Source: Populus alba (taxonomy: Eukaryota; Streptophyta; Magnoliopsida; Malpighiales; Salicaceae). From it: a stretch of 64,000 bases of DNA. How positions within the stretch are numbered: position 1 is the stretch's first letter; each line of letters opens with the position of its first letter. Shown here one piece after another: positions 35,986 through 47,483 of the stretch. A program made the position numbers and the translations under genes. The stretch covers positions 11,024,147 to 11,088,146 of the forward strand of contig NC_133297.1 of the NCBI RefSeq assembly GCF_005239225.2, written 5' to 3'. A model generated the notes under the pieces. That model was not told the origin of the DNA. It did not search any database and saw only the letters and a program-made list of their open reading frames with translations.

Positions 35986-38900
35986 ATGAACCGCCTCCTC
36001 CTCCTCCTCCTCCCCCGCTCTTATCCTCGTCCAATGACTTCTCTAGACATATCCACACCTCTTATCTTCAAACTCAACTCCTCCACTAAGCTGAGGAGAC
36101 TTTTCTCTGTGAAATTACGTTATCGCCACAACCACAAACCATCATTTTCCCTCACCAATGCCGTCCACACCCAAACAGCAGTTCCCTTTTCCAGCCGTAC
36201 AGCCACCCCGAAGTACAAGATTGAGACGGAGCAGGACCCCATCTCCATCCTCAACGAGAGAATTCGCCGGCAACACCATGGAAAGAGAGAGGGCTCAAAG
36301 CCCATAATGGATTCTGAAGAGGCTGGTAAGTACATACAGATGGTGAAAGAGCAGCAGCAGAGGGGATTGCAGAAGTTGAAAGGCGATAGGGTGGCAAAAG
36401 AAGGGGATGTTTTTAGTTACAAGGTGGATCCTTATACACTTCGTTCTGGGGATTATGTTGTGCATAAGAAGGTGGGAATTGGGAGATTTTTTGGGATTAA
36501 GTTTGATGTGCCAAAGGGTTCTTCAGAGGCTATTGAATACGTGTTCATTGAATATGCTGATGGGATGGCTAAGCTTCCTGTTAAGCAGGCTTCTCGTATG
36601 CTTTATCGATACAATCTGTAGGTTTTTTCTTCCCCTCCTTTTTGAACTGATTTTACACGTGCAGCTTCTTATTTGTTTTAATGCGTGATGAATTTTATAG
36701 GTTGCTTGTTTTATCCAATCTGGTTGGATTTTTTAAATTATTAGTTAACTTCATTGGTATATTCAGTTGCTAAAGCAGTCAGTATGAATTCTTTACTTCA
36801 CATGCAAAGGCCTTGTCATAATTTTTTGTCCATGTCCTTGTCCTTCCAGCCCGAACGAAACGAAAAGGCCTCGGACATTGAGCAAATTGAGCGATACTGG
36901 TGCATGGGAAAGGAGAAAGACAAAGGGAAAGGTTGCAATACAGAAAATGGTGGTTGACTTAATGGAGCTGTATTTACATAGACTAAAACAAAGAAGACCT
37001 CCCTACCCAAAGACTCCTTTCATGGCTGAATTTGCTGCTCAATTTCCTTATGAGCCCACACCAGACCAGAAGCTGGTAGCTATACAATCTTGCAAATATT
37101 TACTTAACTGCATTTTTTAATTTTGTAAGCGAGGTTTCTTAGGTATCCTCGTTCATGATAGTGAAATGTTTATATTCTTAGATAGCATAAGACAATCCTA
37201 TTCAGTTTTTAATCATTGTTGAGATTATGTTTGCATTTACATCTATTTTTCATTTGTTTGGAGGGGATAGGAAGCCTTAGCTGTAGCTTCCACAGAATTC
37301 AACACCTTCGTTTCCCTTTTCTCAGATTCAACATTCATTATCTCATAACAGATGGCACAACAAACTTCACTAGTTTATCTAAACAAGTGTTATCCTTTTC
37401 TGTTTCCTTTCCTTTTCCTGTGCTCACAAATTGGATTCTCATTCCAGGCTTTTATTGACGTTGAGAGGGATTTGAATCAGAGAGAAACTCCAATGGACCG
37501 ATTAATCTGTGGAGATGTTGGGTTTGGTAAAACAGAAGTTGCTTTACGTGCTATCTTTTGCATTGTTTCAGCAGGAAAGCAAGCAATGGTTTTAGCACCA
37601 ACAATTGTTCTGGCCAAACAACATTTTGATGTTATTTCAGAACGCTTTTCCAAGTATTCTCATATCAAGGTTGCACTTCTGAGTCGGTTTCAGGTACATG
37701 ATCTATCCTTTTTAGTCAATTCAGTGTATCTCAGGAGTTGGCTCATATTCATATTTGTGTTTATATCTTGCACACAAAGAGTTAGCATGAAGAAAAATCT
37801 AGACAAGATTTCTCTTGAAATAGTGTTTGTTGGTTCATTATGAAGCTCTAACAACCATTTCTGGAGCCAGGCATGCACTGCATTGTCAGTTATATGCTCT
37901 TTTAATTAACAATTACTACTTTGGTTTTAAGAATGTCAGACCTGTGACTGCATGCAGAGTAAAGCAGAGAAAGAGATGTATTTGAACATGATTGAACATG
38001 GTCATTTGGACATTATCGTGGGCACTCATTCACTTCTTGGAAATCGTGTTGTGTATAACAACCTAGGCCTTCTTGTAGTTGATGAAGAACAGGTTTGCCT
38101 CCTAAGCATATTTCTGTTATGTGCAATGATCTTTGCCTTGTTGATCTACATTACTACATCCTTTTAAAAAAATAATAAGAGAAAAGGTAAAGGTAACTTT
38201 TCTGTCAATGATGATTTTTCTATTTGGAAGAAAAACAAAGAAATTTGGCTGTGTGGCTGTCTTGGCCATCTAATCACTTTAAAATAATCAAAGAAATTTC
38301 TTTACGTTTAGCTCCTTATATGTGTTTTACACACATACAGAAATTTGAAATTGGTCATATGGATGTGTCAAAATGTGATGTATGCGAGACTAGGTTCAAA
38401 TTGCATCAGGTTTAAAACATAACTACCATACCGACTGTTGTATTTGATCTCTTATCTAATATAAATCCTGCATTGTCAATTTTCATGCTTTTGGGTGTCA
38501 ATAGACATTCAGGCTTTATATCTCTTTAAATTTAATGTTTTACTTTATATGACCCCCAATTAAAGTTATACGTTAATAATGTGTCATTGGATGTCAGGTT
38601 ATAAAACACTTTAAATTGAATGTTCTATTTTGTCCAACTAATTGATGAAGTTGTATGCTTAAACATAGCATCCTGGATCCATTGCTTATGCATGCAGGCA
38701 AGAGTTTGTGTGCCTATGCTTTTGAACATTACATTTGTATATAATTCCCAACATAAAACAAAATTCCATGCCATCTCCATAAAAAAGGAGGGCTGGGGGA
38801 TGAAGTTATTTTAATAGTTAGTTTCCTAAACTCTTCCTATTATTTGCAAATTGTATTGAAATAGTTTGTATTGTGATCTGCATGTGCAATGTTCTTTGCT

Positions 38901-41900
38901 ATCCAGAGATTTGGTGTCAAACAGAAGGAGAAGATTGCTTCATTCAAAACTTCAGTCGATGTTCTTACTCTCTCTGCAACACCTATACCTCGAACACTTT
39001 ATTTAGCATTGACTGGATTTCGGGATGCAAGGTAATATACCTTGAGGCAAATATGTATTAGATGAAGAAAATTTTGCTACCAGAGTATATCCTGGATCCA
39101 GACATCTAGTTTAGTTTAGCCAAGCACTATTGAGTTTCTAAATGGCCATTTGCTGAAGCATGTAAAGTGAAAACTCAAAGTCGGTGCTAGATAATCATTT
39201 CCCCTCAATTTGAAATGTATCATCATGGATTATCGTGTGATATTGACTTTGGAACTTTACTAAAGTAGGATTTGAGGATCTTGGTTTGTAAAATTAGAAT
39301 TCAGAAGCGTGGATCATCTAAAGTCCACTATTGTATGGTACACATACATGTTGAATCATTTTACTCAATTTCTTGATTTTGTGTTGCCCTTGTAGATTGG
39401 AATTATACAATGCTGAAATAGGATCCTTGTAGATGACGTAGGATCAAGGATTTGTTAAGTTGATTATGTTATAAAAGGCTATTACTATATACTATATGTT
39501 TTGTCGGATATCTTTTGTAGAAATATTTCCATAAATATCTATTATAGAAATGAATCCATACTCCATGATGCAACCTAAATAATGATCTGAAGATATTAAA
39601 AATTATCAAACTGTTTGAAGACATGAACCTCATCTCCCTTGAACATTTTTTGAAATTACTGATTTGCTGGTCTATAATCTGGTAACCTTAAAGATGCACT
39701 TATATTTTTCAGTTTAATTTCAACTCCACCCCCAGAAAGAGTTCCTATAAAGACCCATCTGTCGGCATACAGTAAAGATAAGCTAACATCAGCAATCAAA
39801 TATGAGCTGGATCGTGGTGGTCAAGTATTTTATGTCCTGCCTCGTATTAAAGGTATTGACTATGCCTTTCTATTTTTTTTAAGTGCAATGCTCGTGCAAA
39901 AACTTTTCAATCCTGTTGTACACTAAATAGGATTACAGTGTTAAACATGCATAGTATACACTACTGGCACTGCTGATAATCATATATAATTGCCTGTTTG
40001 GTACATAACTTTATTTGTTTACCATGTAACTTTATTTGGTACATTGTAAAAAATCCTCATTTACTGCTATCAACATAAATTAAGAGCCAAAATTAAATAT
40101 GAAGAAGTTTGGTGGTTGGCATTTTCTGTGGTTTGTTTTCCTGATAGACTTCAAAAGTTGTTTGCTTTTCTCAATTTGGTGATATGGATCTATGCTTCAT
40201 TTTTGTCTAATAGGGCTGGAAGAAGTGAAGGATTTCCTCGAACAATCATTTCCAAATGTAGAAATAGCTGTTGCACATGGGCAGGTATTTTTTTTATCTG
40301 AAAATTGTTACATGTTTAACGGGAAATTATCTTTGTGTGGGTATACGATAGTAGCCCAGACCACCCAAAGGTTCACTTTTAAATTTGTGTTACCATATCA
40401 AAGGTTTGATTTGAAGGGTGTTGTTATTCTAAATTATGCAAATTGAACATTAACATCCTCATGAATTTTTGTCTTCCTTGAAGTTGCTTTCTTTTAGTTT
40501 TATTTGTTCCATGTTTTACTGTTTTTTATATTTTCCCTTTTATTCTCATGTTTGTAAAATGAAAAACTAGCTTTGGGACTCAGAGGAATCCACCTTAGTA
40601 TTTCATAAGGTAACAAGACAAAGCATCAAACCATCTTTTGCCCAAATGTAAACACCCGATTTTTGCCTTTGGGGAGTTAATTTTACATTTTTTAAGTTAA
40701 TGTTGATTAATTTGCTAGAACCAAAATTTCAAGGACTTAATTGTGGTTTGTTTTGGGGTTAAATTGCAAATACTGGAAAGGAGGCCATGTGGCATGTAAG
40801 GATCAAATATTGGAAAAGGAGAGCTGAAAAGTCAAGAAAACTAGTTCATACTAGAATGTCGTAGCTCATGTGAATTGATTGGTGGATATGTATATATGAA
40901 CATGAATTGATTGCTAATAGTAGTTATGAATATATGAGGATGGAATGGGCCAACCGCCAAGTCCTATAGTGAGACTTGATGCACACCTGAGGGTGCTGCT
41001 CATTTGCTTTGTAAATAACAGGTGCACAGCTTACCATGGTCCTTTCATGAAGTAAAGTGGCTTACCCTGGAAAGTCATGTCTTGATCAAAACTCAGAGTG
41101 TATACTAATGTAGTTTTAATTCCTCCCATTATGTAAATTTTGTTTTTGGTTTCCCGCGCATTCTGTGATGTTCTTTTCTTGCTGCGTGTGTTTAGCAATA
41201 TTCAAAGCAGCTCGAGGACACCATGGAGCAATTTGCACAAGGTGAAATTAAGATTCTTATATGCACAAATATAGTAGAAAGTGGGCTTGATATTCAAAAC
41301 GCAAATACCATCATAATTCAAGATGTTCAGCTATTTGGTCTAGCTCAATTGTATCAGGTTCTACCCTCTCCACTTTCTCCTGTAAATATGTTGTTTAAAT
41401 ATTTCTACAAAATAGTCAAAAGTTCTCCATTTCTAGAAAATTCTTCTAAAAAGAATGAGATCCCAGGCATTTTTTTTTAACTTAGATTGCATCTCCAGTA
41501 CCCAAGCTAATAACCCATTCTTATATGTTTTGCTTCTTGCTGTTTTTCTTACCTTTCAAAGATAAACATCAGATATACTCTAAAAAAGTCTCCTGTCTCC
41601 TACCAGAAGAAGAAAAATCGGGTTTCCCCCTTCCCCCCTATGTCCTCCTAAACATGCATTTATCATTAGATCTCTCTTATGCAGAAGTGTTTGTAGAATT
41701 TACTTTCTTCATCCCTTGAGCTATTTTATGAATTAGGTAAACCCATAAAGCATCCTCAATGATTTTTCATTCGTGTAACAAAGAAACCGGAATGCATCCA
41801 GAATCCTGTATCTTGTTTTTGTTGTTGTTAGAAAATATTTTACCTAATTTTCAATCTTTAATGGTATTGCAATAGTTGCGTGGAAGAGTGGGCAGGGCAG

Positions 41901-44484
41901 ATAAGGAAGCTCATGCATATTTATTTTACCCTGACAAGTCAATGTTAACTGATCAAGCGCTGGTATGTTCTGCAATACAGCCTTTTCTTTTTATTAGTGC
42001 ACCCGGTTGATTGTCATACCCCTACTAGATTTTTATGTAACTTTTGCAATTGTTTGACTTTTCAGGAGAGGCTAGCAGCTCTAGAAGAATGCCGAGAACT
42101 TGGCCAAGGCTTCCAACTTGCAGAGAGAGACATGGGTATAAGAGGCTTTGGTACCATCTTTGGTGAGCAACAGACTGGGGATGTTGGGAATGTTGGAGTT
42201 GATTTCTTCTTCGAAATGCTTTTTGAAAGCTTGTCCAAGGTCTGTTTCATGATGCATTTTATTATATCTTACTTATACACTGAGAAAGAAGAAGCTTTGT
42301 TTAATTGTTACATGTTTAATCTTTTAGATATCTTTGTGTTCTGGTTCTTTTTCTGTTTCCAGTCTTCATCATGGTGTCTTAGTCTGATTGAACAGATAAA
42401 GTAAACCAGCAGTATAGTTTCTGCACTACAAAATGATGGCTAGCGAATTCAGTATATGTAATAGTAACTGGGTTGTATTTCTATTGTCATCGGTTTAAAC
42501 TTCAAATTTCTGTTGTTCTATTTTTGCTGCCCTTAACCCTCTTGAATTTTGTTTTCAGGTTGATGAGCACAGGATAATTTCAGTTCCTTACCAGTCAGTA
42601 CAGGTGACTTCTTTATTTTCTGGTATCTTGTTAGAATGTAAATATGTTTGATTAACTTGAAAGGAAACTATGTAACATACAGAAACTATGAATATTTAGT
42701 GTGCCATGTTCTAAATTTTCACTTGCATCAGTTTGCTTATGTTGAGATATAATGAAAGAATGGGTTTTTAAAAATCTGAAAGAAGCTTCCTCGGGACAGA
42801 AAAATAAAAGAAGAAATCTCCACATTATGTCTTGAGAAATGTATGCTCATGTGCTTGAGTTTCTTTGTGTCGAAGAACCAGTTCAGCTAAAAAAAACTAA
42901 GTTGTTGGTGGAAAAAAGAATGGGAGTGGTGATATTTGAATTCATGGTTTTTTGCTCATTAAAACTCTGGTAAAATGTTACAGAATCAGTTCAACCCAAA
43001 AAATTAAGCTATCAGCTGAGGTCAAATTAGTAGTCTATGTCTGATCACTTACTTTCATGAATAGAGTTCAGATTCTAGTCTTAGTGATCTTATGCTGTAA
43101 GATAGAGATAGAGTTCACTTCCCATCACAGTCCGGAAAGAGAATTCTTAAAATATAATTATATTATTCTCTAACATTTTAATAGCAATAAATTTGAATGA
43201 GGTTGTAGCTCAGTGGTAAGCAAGAGTACGGGATGAGATATCAGGTTCGAATCCTTTATCAAAACTCTAATAAAATCAGAACACACTCGTATAAAGAAGA
43301 AGAAGAAGAAAAATTAATAATAAGTTCTCACTGAGATATACAGGGAGCTTGTCATTAAGGGATAAGAGATTGGCCTTATGGATTATATAGCAGGAAAGCT
43401 TCATTTTAGAAGAGAGGAGCATTGTCATGAGTAGAAATCTGATGTCATGATATAGCAATAATTGGTTATAAGTGTAAAGTGTGTAAGAAGCTATTTGTTA
43501 GCTCATAATTACATCCACATTACTGAAGAAACTACCAAATTTCATTGAACGTCTTGTTTCCACTATTGATGTATGTGTAAAATACAACGCAGCATTAGAT
43601 CCAATGAGTTTATGATTGGCAATGATTTTTTACTCATATTAATCCATTGTTTGTGGTTTTCAATGCAGATTGATTTAAATATAAACCCTCATCTCCCTTC
43701 TGACTACATAAATTATTTGGAGAACCCCATGGAAATTATTAATGAAGCTGAGAAAGCTGCAGAGACAGATATATGGAGTTTGATGCAATTTACAGAAAAT
43801 CTGCGTCGCCAGTATGGAAAAGAGCCTTGCTCCATGGAAATTCTATTGAAGAAGCTTTATGTAAGGAGAATGGCAGCAGATATTGGGATAACAAGAATTT
43901 ATGCATCTGGAAAGATGGTTGGCATGGAAACAAATATGAGTAAAAAGGTTTTTAAGCTGATGACAGATTCAATGTCATCTGAAATGCATAGAAACTCTTT
44001 GTTTTTTGATGGAAACGAAATAAAGGTAATTTCTACAATTTTTTTATACCTTTATTGATTGGTTTCTCTCTTCTTTGACACATGCTCACATTCAATGATG
44101 TGATAAATAATAATGCCCTTGGCTCCATAGAGGCGAAGAACGAGAAGAAATGGAAACTTTGACCCAAATTTTTAGTGTGGATATAAGAAAATATATATGA
44201 TGCTCTTCTATACCTGATCACATGTAGTTAAGAGTTTTCACTCCTTTTGTCTTCCGTATCAATATGGATTCAAGATATCTTCACTGATATAATCCACCAG
44301 TTATATTTAGGGTTCTTTAAAGATTTCCTTGGAATTTAAACATTGTCTTTTTAACTCTTTTTTTCTCGTTAATTATTTACAGGCTGAACTTCTTTTGGAG
44401 CTACCGAGAGCACAACTGCTAAATTGGATCTTTCAATGCATAGCAGAACTCCATGCCTGCCTGCCTGCCCTTATAAAATACTAG
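35986..44484 (+). CDS. Mfd/TRCF-like DNA helicase, plastid-targeted
   Basis: Thirteen exons: 35986-36617, 36850-37075, 37448-37693, 37958-38092, 38907-39031, 39713-39852, 40214-40284, 41196-41357, 41876-41962, 42066-42239, 42559-42603, 43669-44025 and 44383-44484, totalling 833 residues. Order of parts: a Ser/Arg-rich transit-peptide-like N-terminus (1 to about 70); a CarD-like RNA-polymerase-interaction domain (about 142-210, with [18 protein letters not shown]); helicase lobe 1 with Walker A GDVGFGKT (Lys314), DEEQ box (410-413) and [10 protein letters not shown]; lobe 2 with [10 protein letters not shown] (580-589); and a C-terminal TRCF domain (about 680-810). Bacterial Mfd removes stalled RNA polymerase and recruits UvrA through an N-terminal UvrB-like module that is absent here, as in the Arabidopsis homologue At3g02060. 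A plastid transcription-linked repair or polymerase-release role is inferred. Confidence 0.92.
40648..41000. mobile_element. Possible LTR fragment in helicase intron 7
   Basis: Inside the 911-base intron 40285-41195 the sequence from TGTAAACACCCGATTTTTGCC resembles the start of plant Ty3-type LTRs. No matching TG...CA end, second LTR or target-site duplication was found, so this is tentative. Confidence 0.25.
43199..43312 (+). mobile_element. tRNA-derived SINE-like insertion in helicase intron
   Basis: GTAGCTCAGTGGTAAG (A-box-like) and GGTTCGAATCC (B box, near 43244) are spaced as in a tRNA gene, followed by A-rich sequence and a GAA repeat (43294-43311). The arms do not pair into a cloverleaf, so it is not a functional tRNA. 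It sits in the long intron 42604-43668. Salicaceae genomes carry SINEs of this kind. Confidence 0.55.
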
Positions 44485-44826
44485 TATCATTTACTCTACA
44501 GAATTAGCCCTTCCATGAACTTTCCCTTTTGCACAGTTCACCAGTGATTCTTGAAGAGGCAAACAAGAATGCGTATCTCCAAGTTTTCTTACCCTCTGGT
44601 CTAAAGTGCGTGTGAAAGTTCATGAAGATGTTCCAAACCAAAACCGAGCACCAAACTAACAAATATTTAGAAACATATTTATTTCATGTCATGGCGCGTG
44701 GTTGGGATTATACTGAGGCATTATGTCAAGGTGAGTCGCGGAAGCCTCTGTTTCTTGTTCAAACCATTACCGCTCTTGACCAGCTATGGCTTTGCAGGAT
44801 ACAAAGGTGTAAAGTGGTTGGATTAA

Positions 44827-45008
44827 GTCTTTCTCGTGCTACAAAGAGCAGATTTCACCGGGAGAAGACCGAGCATGTTGGTGATGGTGACCGTGACATG
44901 TCTCGTCATCATCTTTGTGAACAAGATGTACAGTATGAATTCAGCAAGGGGGGTGAGCACTGCTCAGTTTTCTGCGCCATTGCCACACAGAAGCTTCCCT
45001 GTCGGTTG
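44827..45008 (+). other. Small open frame with a hydrophobic segment
   Basis: About 340 bases after the helicase stop, an open frame includes an ATG at 44875 followed by LVMVTVTCLVIIFVNKMYSM and ends PVGW at 45008 (44 residues from that ATG). It contains one likely membrane helix. It follows a plausible intron (44731-44798, GTGAG...TTTGCAG). It may be a short membrane-peptide gene, part of a spliced helicase 3' untranslated region, or chance. I do not recognise it. Confidence 0.25.
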
Positions 45009-45589
45009 GTGCTAAAGAATCAATAATGTTATTAACTACATCTTGGCATGCATTTTTGAGAGATGCATGATGATGGTCAGAAGGATGGTTTTTGTTGTTT
45101 ATAGGTGGTTTAGGAAAACATCTACTTCTTCCAGAAATCCGTGTTGAATTGCCACGAGATAATTGGGGACAATTTGTAAAGAGAGAAGGCATGGTGATTG
45201 CAATTGTTGAACACCATAATTTACCCTTGTGCCTGTGTGTATCAAAAAGTCTGCTCCATCTGTGTTTACTTTCGGTCAATCACCCCAATTTTGCGTGTAT
45301 AAACGGTCCCGTTTAGCCCAGTGGATCACTGTCTTGTTAATTTTGAAATGGAAGTACAGCTCAATAAATACAATTATCATGATAATTAAAATTTTAAATA
45401 CAATCGAAGGCCTTGCCTTGCCACTCGGTTTTTTACAAGCTTGTCATCTACAGTAGTTTGCTAATGTGTTTTCTGCTAAAAGAAATTAAAGTCTACGGGT
45501 TTTGATGATATAATTTGGCTAGTTGATAAATCTAAAAAATCCTAAATAATTGTTAAAAATATAGTTTTATTAAAAAGGTTTTTAAGAGT

Positions 45590-46160
45590 ACATTTTAAAA
45601 AAAATAAAAATTCAAACGAGAACAAATTGGATCGATCCAAATCAATTTGGATTAACCGTTAAATTCATAACTTGGATTATGAGGCTAGATAAATTTATAA
45701 GAAATAAATCAAAATAAATTATAATTTTTTTTAAAAAAACTAGAAAACAAACAACTTGAATCAATTCAGGTTAACCTATCAAACCCTCAACCCGGATCAT
45801 GTGATTAAGATAACTCTATAAAAAATAAATCAAAACAAATTATAAAGCTCAATTCTCAATCAACTCAATTGAAGAATGAAATTGAAAAAATAACACTTAA
45901 ATAAAAGACATAAAATAATAACTCGAATCAACCTACCAAACATGTGATCCAAGTAATGAAACCAGAATATTTTTTATAGAAAGCAAACCAAAAAAATATA
46001 TGAAGCATAATTTCAAACCTTCATATAAAGAAAACTGAAAATATATGAAATCTAATTCCAAATCAATTAAATATTGAAAGATAAAATTAAAAAAAAATCA
46101 ACTAAAAAAAACAAGTTAACCAGTCAAACTCGTGACCCGAGTTATAAAATTGGAATAAGC
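45590..46160 (+). repeat. Array of degenerate ~160-bp units
   Basis: Successive stretches resembling AACTTGAATCAATTCAGGTT, then CCCGGATCATGTGATTA and AAATAAATCAAAACAAATTA, recur at spacings of about 150-180 bases. The same units appear on the opposite strand at 16670-17260. No protein coding was seen. Confidence 0.55.
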
Positions 46161-47440
46161 ATTGTAGATTGGAATGATGCCATGATAGAGAAATATATTA
46201 ACAAAAACTTAAAAGGTATAGAAAAAAGTTTCCACAAATACATATCATTTTGGATTGAAATGATATATTTTTTTTCATTAATATTTTTTTAATTTTATCA
46301 TTTAATATTATTTTTATTGAGACTTGGAGTTGAAAATTTGTTCCGATTTGTTTTTTTTTTTTTTTTGTTATCAAGATCTTAAAAAAAATGTTGCAATATC
46401 AATTTAGTGCTTCGTATCATGAAAAAAAAAAAGTTTGATTTTATTGTTGATTTAGATTTAAGGTTGATAATTGTTTCAAACTACTTATTTTTTCGTTATC
46501 TCAATTTGAAAAAAGTTCTGATATTCAGTTGATGCTTAGTTAAATAAAATAAAAAATCTGAATTTATTGTTTGGAAAAGATTAAAAAAGAGCAGAAAAAA
46601 TTGAAATAGAGAAAAAATTTGAGCCGGCTTTTTGTTTAAGTTTGCCTAAGGGTTTTGGGAAATTTTCTTTTTGATCCTTTTAGTTTGGATGTTAAACAAT
46701 TTGATCTCAAACTTTATTTTTCTAGCATTTTAGTCATTAATTTAAAGAGAGGAGAGATGAAAGAGAGAGAATTACACAAAAAAAAAAGAGAGAAAGTCAA
46801 TTGACGAATGACAATTATTTGGCAGTGAAACTATTCATGTCAGAAAAGTTTTTTTTTTTTTTTTTTAATCATATAAAAAAATAGATGGGTCTTAAGAATT
46901 TTTTTGGTCATTTTTTTTAAATATACTAAATGCTAATTTAAGATCAGAGATAAGTTTATTGTAATCCCTGTAATGTTTTTTTAGTTTTTTTTTTTTAATA
47001 AAAAACAATGGGTAAAAAATGTGTTTTTTTTTTACACCTAAAAGTTTGAAGCTTGACATTTTGACTAGTAGATAACGTGTGATTTATTTTTGTAAATGAC
47101 ATGTCGTATGATATTTTATTTAAAAGAAAGGAATGGATGACACATGGGCATGTTTTCTTCTTCTTTGGCCAAGTTAGAGAGAGAGAGAGAGAGTTGCTCC
47201 ATTAGAAAATGCTCAAGGCTAGCTAGAAGTATCAGTCCGGTGAGAGGCGGAGCTACATGGAGAAGAAGGGTGAATTGCCCCTTTAGAAAATGTTTTTTTG
47301 AAGTTTTTTTCTCTGCCCCTCTTATTTTTGAATATTAACTCCGGCCCTGAATTTAGTTGGGTTTTTATTACACATCTTATAAGCTTAAAAGAATGCAGAG
47401 GCACCCTCCATGCCACGTCGCCATCCCCTGCCATATATTT

Positions 47441-47483
<43 letters not shown>

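Noticed and set aside
43199..43270. tRNA gene
   Set aside because: A and B boxes are present but no cloverleaf can form, and the sequence runs into an A-rich tail.
44941..45279. 112-codon minus-strand frame after the helicase
   Set aside because: No recognisable protein, no supporting splice or promoter context.
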